A stretch of 64,000 nucleotides of DNA from Chamaecrista fasciculata (Eukaryota > Streptophyta > Magnoliopsida > Fabales > Fabaceae), in assembly GCA_003254925.1 (NCBI GenBank), contig QANZ01017749.1:141325-205324 (forward strand), in the 5' to 3' direction. Within the stretch, counting starts at the first letter, position 1. Every line of letters begins with the position of its first letter. Of this stretch, positions 60,084 to 64,000 are shown piece after piece. Both the position numbers and the translations under genes were made by a program. The notes under the pieces were generated by a model. It saw only the letters and a list, made by a program, of their open reading frames with translations, was not told the origin of the DNA and searched no databases.

Positions 60084-61170
60084 GCACACGAAGGGGGCTT
60101 TCTGTTCAACGAGTATGTGCTCCAAAATGTGGGGATACGATTTCCTTTTTCGGACTTCGAAATGGAAGTCCTTAACTACATCAACTGCTCCCCGGCTCAG
60201 TTGCATCCGAACTCGTGGCGGCTTCTCGCCATTCTACAGAACGTTGCGGCAGAATTGGGCGTGGAGCTGACCGCGAAGGTCTTGTTCTGGTCATACCGGG
60301 TGGAGAGTAAGAATGGAGGGTGGGTTAGCCTCCACTGTATGAACAAGCCCGGCAGATACAGTGTGTTATCTGCCAACGTCAGTAGTGTGAAGAAATGGTT
60401 GAACTACCATTTTTTCGTTTCTTGGGAGCCGGTTGATCGGCGCCCGTGGTATCTGGATAACGAGGGTTATCCTCAGTTTCCTCTGTCCTGGTCGGAGCCA
60501 ATCGTTGGTCAGAGGATGTTGACGAATTAGAACTTGGGTGCCGAGGAGCACCGAGCCGTCAAGGTGCTGCTATCGACGGCAAAACAGGACGGGAGCGATT
60601 ACAAGACGTGGGGTAAGTGTTAGTTGACAATGCTCTGTTTCCCCTTTGTTGTCTGTTTCTGAGTTTATTTTGTCTGATTACTCTGTGTCTGCTTCCTTGT
60701 TTCAGTGATGCATCACCTTGGATTCCGTGGGAGGTTAGAGTACTTCACTCAGGCCACGTCCTGCTGTGGTAGCTTTTTGACACCTGCTTCCGAGGCAACC
60801 CTCCGTCTGCCCCTCGTGCCTCCCACGGTTGGGGAGGGTGCGAAGGATGTCTCTCCTCCGAAGAAGAAGAAAAGAGAAAGGGTCGTCTCCACCGGGAGTC
60901 CGCTTGGGAGGGGTGCTTCTCAGGCATCAGAGCACTTGGTGACCGTTGCCTCTCCTGTCATGGCAAGGCCCATTGCCCGTGGTTCTTCGTCGGAGGAGGG
61001 TCCTTCCGTAAAGAGGCCCAGACTGATTTTGTGTGAAGATGAGGAGGACATCGAGGAGGACCCTAGTATAGCCCTGAAACGGCGGGGGTCTTCTCAGTAT
61101 TACTCGGCTCCGAGGGGATCGTCGGACAGTCCGGCTGCCTTGGAGGGCAATGACGACGCCGAGGGAAAGC
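60084..61170 (+). pseudogene. Antisense ORF remnant, right arm
   Basis: Plus-strand copy of the aORF lacking its start: the frame begins inside the domain (FNEYVLQNVGIRFPF at about 60105) because 561 nt are deleted. It keeps the TAG after GQRMLTN (60530) and the intron (60613-60705). The acidic tail is then cut at about 61170, where it fuses head-on into reversed RT sequence. Confidence 0.8.
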
Positions 61171-63998
61171 CTTGTTCAAGTTGGAAAAGTCGACGCACAT
61201 CCGCCATTTGCCGTTGGCCTTCTGGACGAGGACAACGTTGGACAGCCACGTTGGGTATTTGGTCTCACGGATGAAACCTGCTGCCAGCAGTTTTTCTACC
61301 TCTTCTCTTGCTGCCTGCTGGCGCTGCTGACCCAAGTTCCTCTTTTTCTGGATGACGCCAGGTCTTCCATCGACATTGAGGGAGTGGCAGATGATGTTTG
61401 GGTCAATCCCCGGCATGTCTGATGCCGACCATGCAAAAATATCTTCGTTCCGGAACAGGAATTGAACCAGCGCTTCTTTCTCAGATGGAGGGAGTGTGGC
61501 TCAGATGTTGACGGTTTTCTCCGGCGCTCCCGGAAAATCCACTGCCTCCATTTCATCCGAGGGCTGCGGATGATTCTGTGGGATCTCGTCCCTTAAGTCG
61601 ACAATTTCGCAGTTCATCACTGCGTGTTCTTTCTCCTTTCCTTTCTCCGAGGAGGATGGTGGGGGGTTCTGGGGGGCTTCCCGGCTTGCTTGGGGCTTGG
61701 TCAGGCTGGTGGCGTAGCACTGCCTGGCTACCTCCTGGTTTGCCCGTACTTGACCCACGCCATGAGGAGTGGGGAACTTCATCAATAGGTGTGCCGTGGA
61801 TACTACGGCTCGGGCAGCATTCAGAGAAGGCCTACCAAGGATGGCGTTGTAAGCAGAGGGTGTTTTCACGACGACGAAGATGGTCGGGATGCAGACACAC
61901 CTCGGGTCCTCTCCCAGCGTAAGATTCAGTTCAATCATCCCCTCCACGGGGACCTGGGCTCCGGAAAAGCCTATCAGGTGCTCGTTGAAAGGGGAGAGTT
62001 GCTCTCGGGAGAGACCCATGCTTGAGAAAGCATCCCAAAACAGAATGTCAGCCGAGGATCCCTGGTCAACCAAGATCCTTTTAACGTTGTACCTCCCCAC
62101 CCCGGCTGTGATGACCATCGGATCGCACTCTTCGGAGTCAACGTCTGCCAATTCTTCCGTGATTGCGGGCCCCTCCTCCGACGGTCCACTCCGCCGGCGA
62201 TGACATTGATGGTTCCCAACATCTGAGAACCTGTATTGCTTCCTCCTGCTCCCCCTTCTGGGGGTCTGTCATCACGACGGGGCCTTTGTTGTCGGCTTTG
62301 GTCCCCGCCACGATGTTCTCTGTCGTCGTCTCTCCGCTTGTTGTCCCGCTTCACATACTTCCCCAATTTTCTGTTCTGGATGAGGGCCTCAATCTCGTCT
62401 TTCAACGAAATGCATTCGTCGGTGGTGTGGCCATGATCCCGGTGGTACTCGCAGTACCGGCTTTGGTCTTTGGGTCTGTCACCGGGGCGTGCTTTCCTTG
62501 GGGTAAGGACAGGGAAGATCCCGAGGCCCTGGGACTCCGCCAGTATCCGGGACCGTGAGACGGTGAGGACCGTGTAAACGTTAAACCGTGCCCGGGAAGC
62601 CGTCGGCTGTCTGTCATTACCCCTTTCCTGCTGCGGGTGCTTTGGTCTGTCCTGCCGGGGTGGGTCCCGGCGTCGCTGGTCTCCACGGTATTGTTTCTGC
62701 GGCTGCTTGCTGCTGGAGCTCATGTTCGCGAATCTGCTCTTTTGGGAGGTGAAAGCGTCCTCCTTTATAATGAATTCTTGAACCTTCGATAACAGCTCCT
62801 CCAACGAGCTGGGATTCATGAAAGCCAGCTCTTTGTGTGTCTGCCCGGGGCAGAGGCCTGCCTGGAAGGCGTGTACCGCCACACTGTCCTCTAGGTCTTT
62901 TACCGTGAGGCACTTCTGGTTGAACTGGTGCAGGAAGTCACGGAGGGACTCATGTTCTCCCTGATGGACGTCGGCCAAGACGGACGCCGGCTGCTTATAT
63001 ACCACACTGGTGGCAAACCTCTTCTTGAACAGGTTCTCCATGTCTCTGAAGCTGTGTATGCTGTCGTTTGAAAGTTTGGAGAACCAAATGAGACCTTCTC
63101 CCACAAGTGTGGTCGGGAATAGTTTGCATTTCTTCCCTTCCGACAGATTGGCGATCTGCATACACGCGTGGAACTGTCGGAGATGGTCATCCGGGTCTTT
63201 GGTTCCGTCATAACGGGGCAGCTTCATAGGCATCTTGAACCCGGTTGGCAACTCGTCCTGCTGAATATGGGGTGCATAAATCCCGGGAGATGGCATCGGG
63301 GGCGCCGGAGGCGCCGGCACCACTGCTGAAGGGCCTGATGAGGGGTTGGTCGTCACCGGGGGACCTGCGGATGGCAAATGCTTGGCCAAGAGATGCCATA
63401 ACTCTGTCGGTATGTTCCACTGCTGCATTGTGGATTCTGGCAATACCTGGGAGGCGGTGGGCTGACTCACCACCACTGGTTCACTTCGCTCTCCGTGGAC
63501 ACGTTCCTCCCCTCGGCCCGACAACATGGCTTCCGAGGGGGGTCGTGTGTTAGGAGTGGCGTAATATTCTGGCAGAGGGGACTCGGTTGTTTCTTGTACT
63601 TGCTTTCCTCTGGAGCTAGAGCTGGTCATCTGACTGAAGCGCTTCTCCATGAACTGATTGAATTGTTCCTCCATGTTTCGGCGTAAGGAGGCCATGTCGG
63701 CTACGTGTGCAGCCCTTGCCTCCCGGAGCTCGGTCTGAATGATCTCGGGTATCTCGGCTGTATACGGAGATGGTGCTACGTGAGTCTCTTCGTCCGTGTG
63801 CTGATGGAAACCGGCGAGAGAAGTCAGCGGTGTAGGAGTTCTCTCGCTCTGCAGTATGGGCCCCGGAGCACTCCGGGGAGAAGATCTGGGATCATGCTCG
63901 TGTGTGGCGTCTCCCGCTTGTTGAGGGTGATCTCTTGGATGGCTCGACCCCGAGGCAGCGTTCGCTGGGCTCGGGAGCAGCTGGTTCTCATTATGGGA
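61171..63998 (-). pseudogene. gag-protease and RT N-terminus of the right arm
   Basis: Minus strand from the gag start region (63998) down to RT CVDFSNLNKA at about 61190. The gag frame (61974-63695 and upstream) is open through the sites where the left copy has a lost base and a stop codon. An 87-nt deletion near 62157 disturbs the frame before the protease; protease onward (61501-62151) reads MVITAGVGRYNVKRILVDQG and continues into pol. A stop near 61501 (left GCG Ala, here TGA) interrupts pol. The rest of RT, both RNases H and integrase are gone. Confidence 0.82.
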
Positions 63999-64000
63999 TT

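Larger units (their letters stand above)
59888..64000 (-). mobile_element. Right arm: inverted, internally deleted copy of the same retrotransposon
   Basis: Reads as the reverse of the left arm, nearly base for base. It lacks the equivalents of left 59131-59691 (junction near 60083), about 54081-58041 (junction near 61170) and about 87 nt near 53011-53097 (junction near 62157). It reaches the gag start region at 64000, so its LTR, if present, is outside. Confidence 0.88.

Overview
The window is nuclear DNA from a flowering plant, very probably a eudicot. Genes are split by many short AT-rich GT-AG introns. The host families are plant-type: a receptor-like cytoplasmic kinase, a kinesin-4 with a Cys-rich tail, a plant O-fucosyltransferase-like protein, a ULP2-type SUMO protease and plant trehalases. 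The spaces between them are packed with plant mobile elements (MULE-type and hAT MITEs, a LINE remnant, a solo LTR, a Ty3/gypsy Tat-clade retrotransposon). Species cannot be told from the sequence. Single N bases occur at about 5044, 28876 and 29891.

Layout. 1-4636 (minus): receptor-like cytoplasmic kinase, 3' end off the window. 4.7-9.4 kb: AT-rich spacer with a truncated LINE split by a 300-bp solo LTR. 9.5-17.3 kb (minus): kinesin-4. 19.2-23.3 kb (minus): O-fucosyltransferase-like gene. 23.6-25.4 kb: MITE block. 25.6-27.8 kb (minus): C-terminal remnant of a ULP2-like SUMO protease. 27.99-29.06 kb: a Pack-MULE carrying a fragment of a heavy-metal-associated isoprenylated plant protein (HIPP) gene, abutting another MITE. 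29.6-33.2 kb: spacer containing a diverged direct duplication.

33.3-50.0 kb is an inverted, tail-to-tail duplication of a trehalase gene. The plus copy (34136-40690) and the minus copy (45892-49455) have the same 11 exons with identical exon lengths (1812 coding nt, 603 aa each). The plus copy has taken up about six insertions in promoter and introns; the minus copy keeps the empty sites. The last exon and 3' UTR of the minus copy are amplified as four 236-bp tandem units.

50.2-64.0 kb is a GC-richer palindrome built from two copies of one Tat-clade retrotransposon placed tail to tail around a 28-nt loop (59874-59901). The left copy has an LTR-like 5' end, gag-pro with frame damage, a well preserved RT/RNase H/second (archaeal-type) RNase H/integrase, and an antisense ORF with a Transposase_28-like (PF04195) domain. 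A 262-nt GT-AG interruption with its own AATAAA lies between RT and RNase H. The right copy keeps an undamaged gag reading frame but has lost about 4 kb of pol and runs off the window. Together the arms hold most parts of one element, each arm broken differently.

The most unusual signals are the palindromic retroelement, its putative intron with an internal poly(A) signal, the promoter-like palindrome centre, the Pack-MULE, and the one-sided insertion load on one trehalase duplicate.
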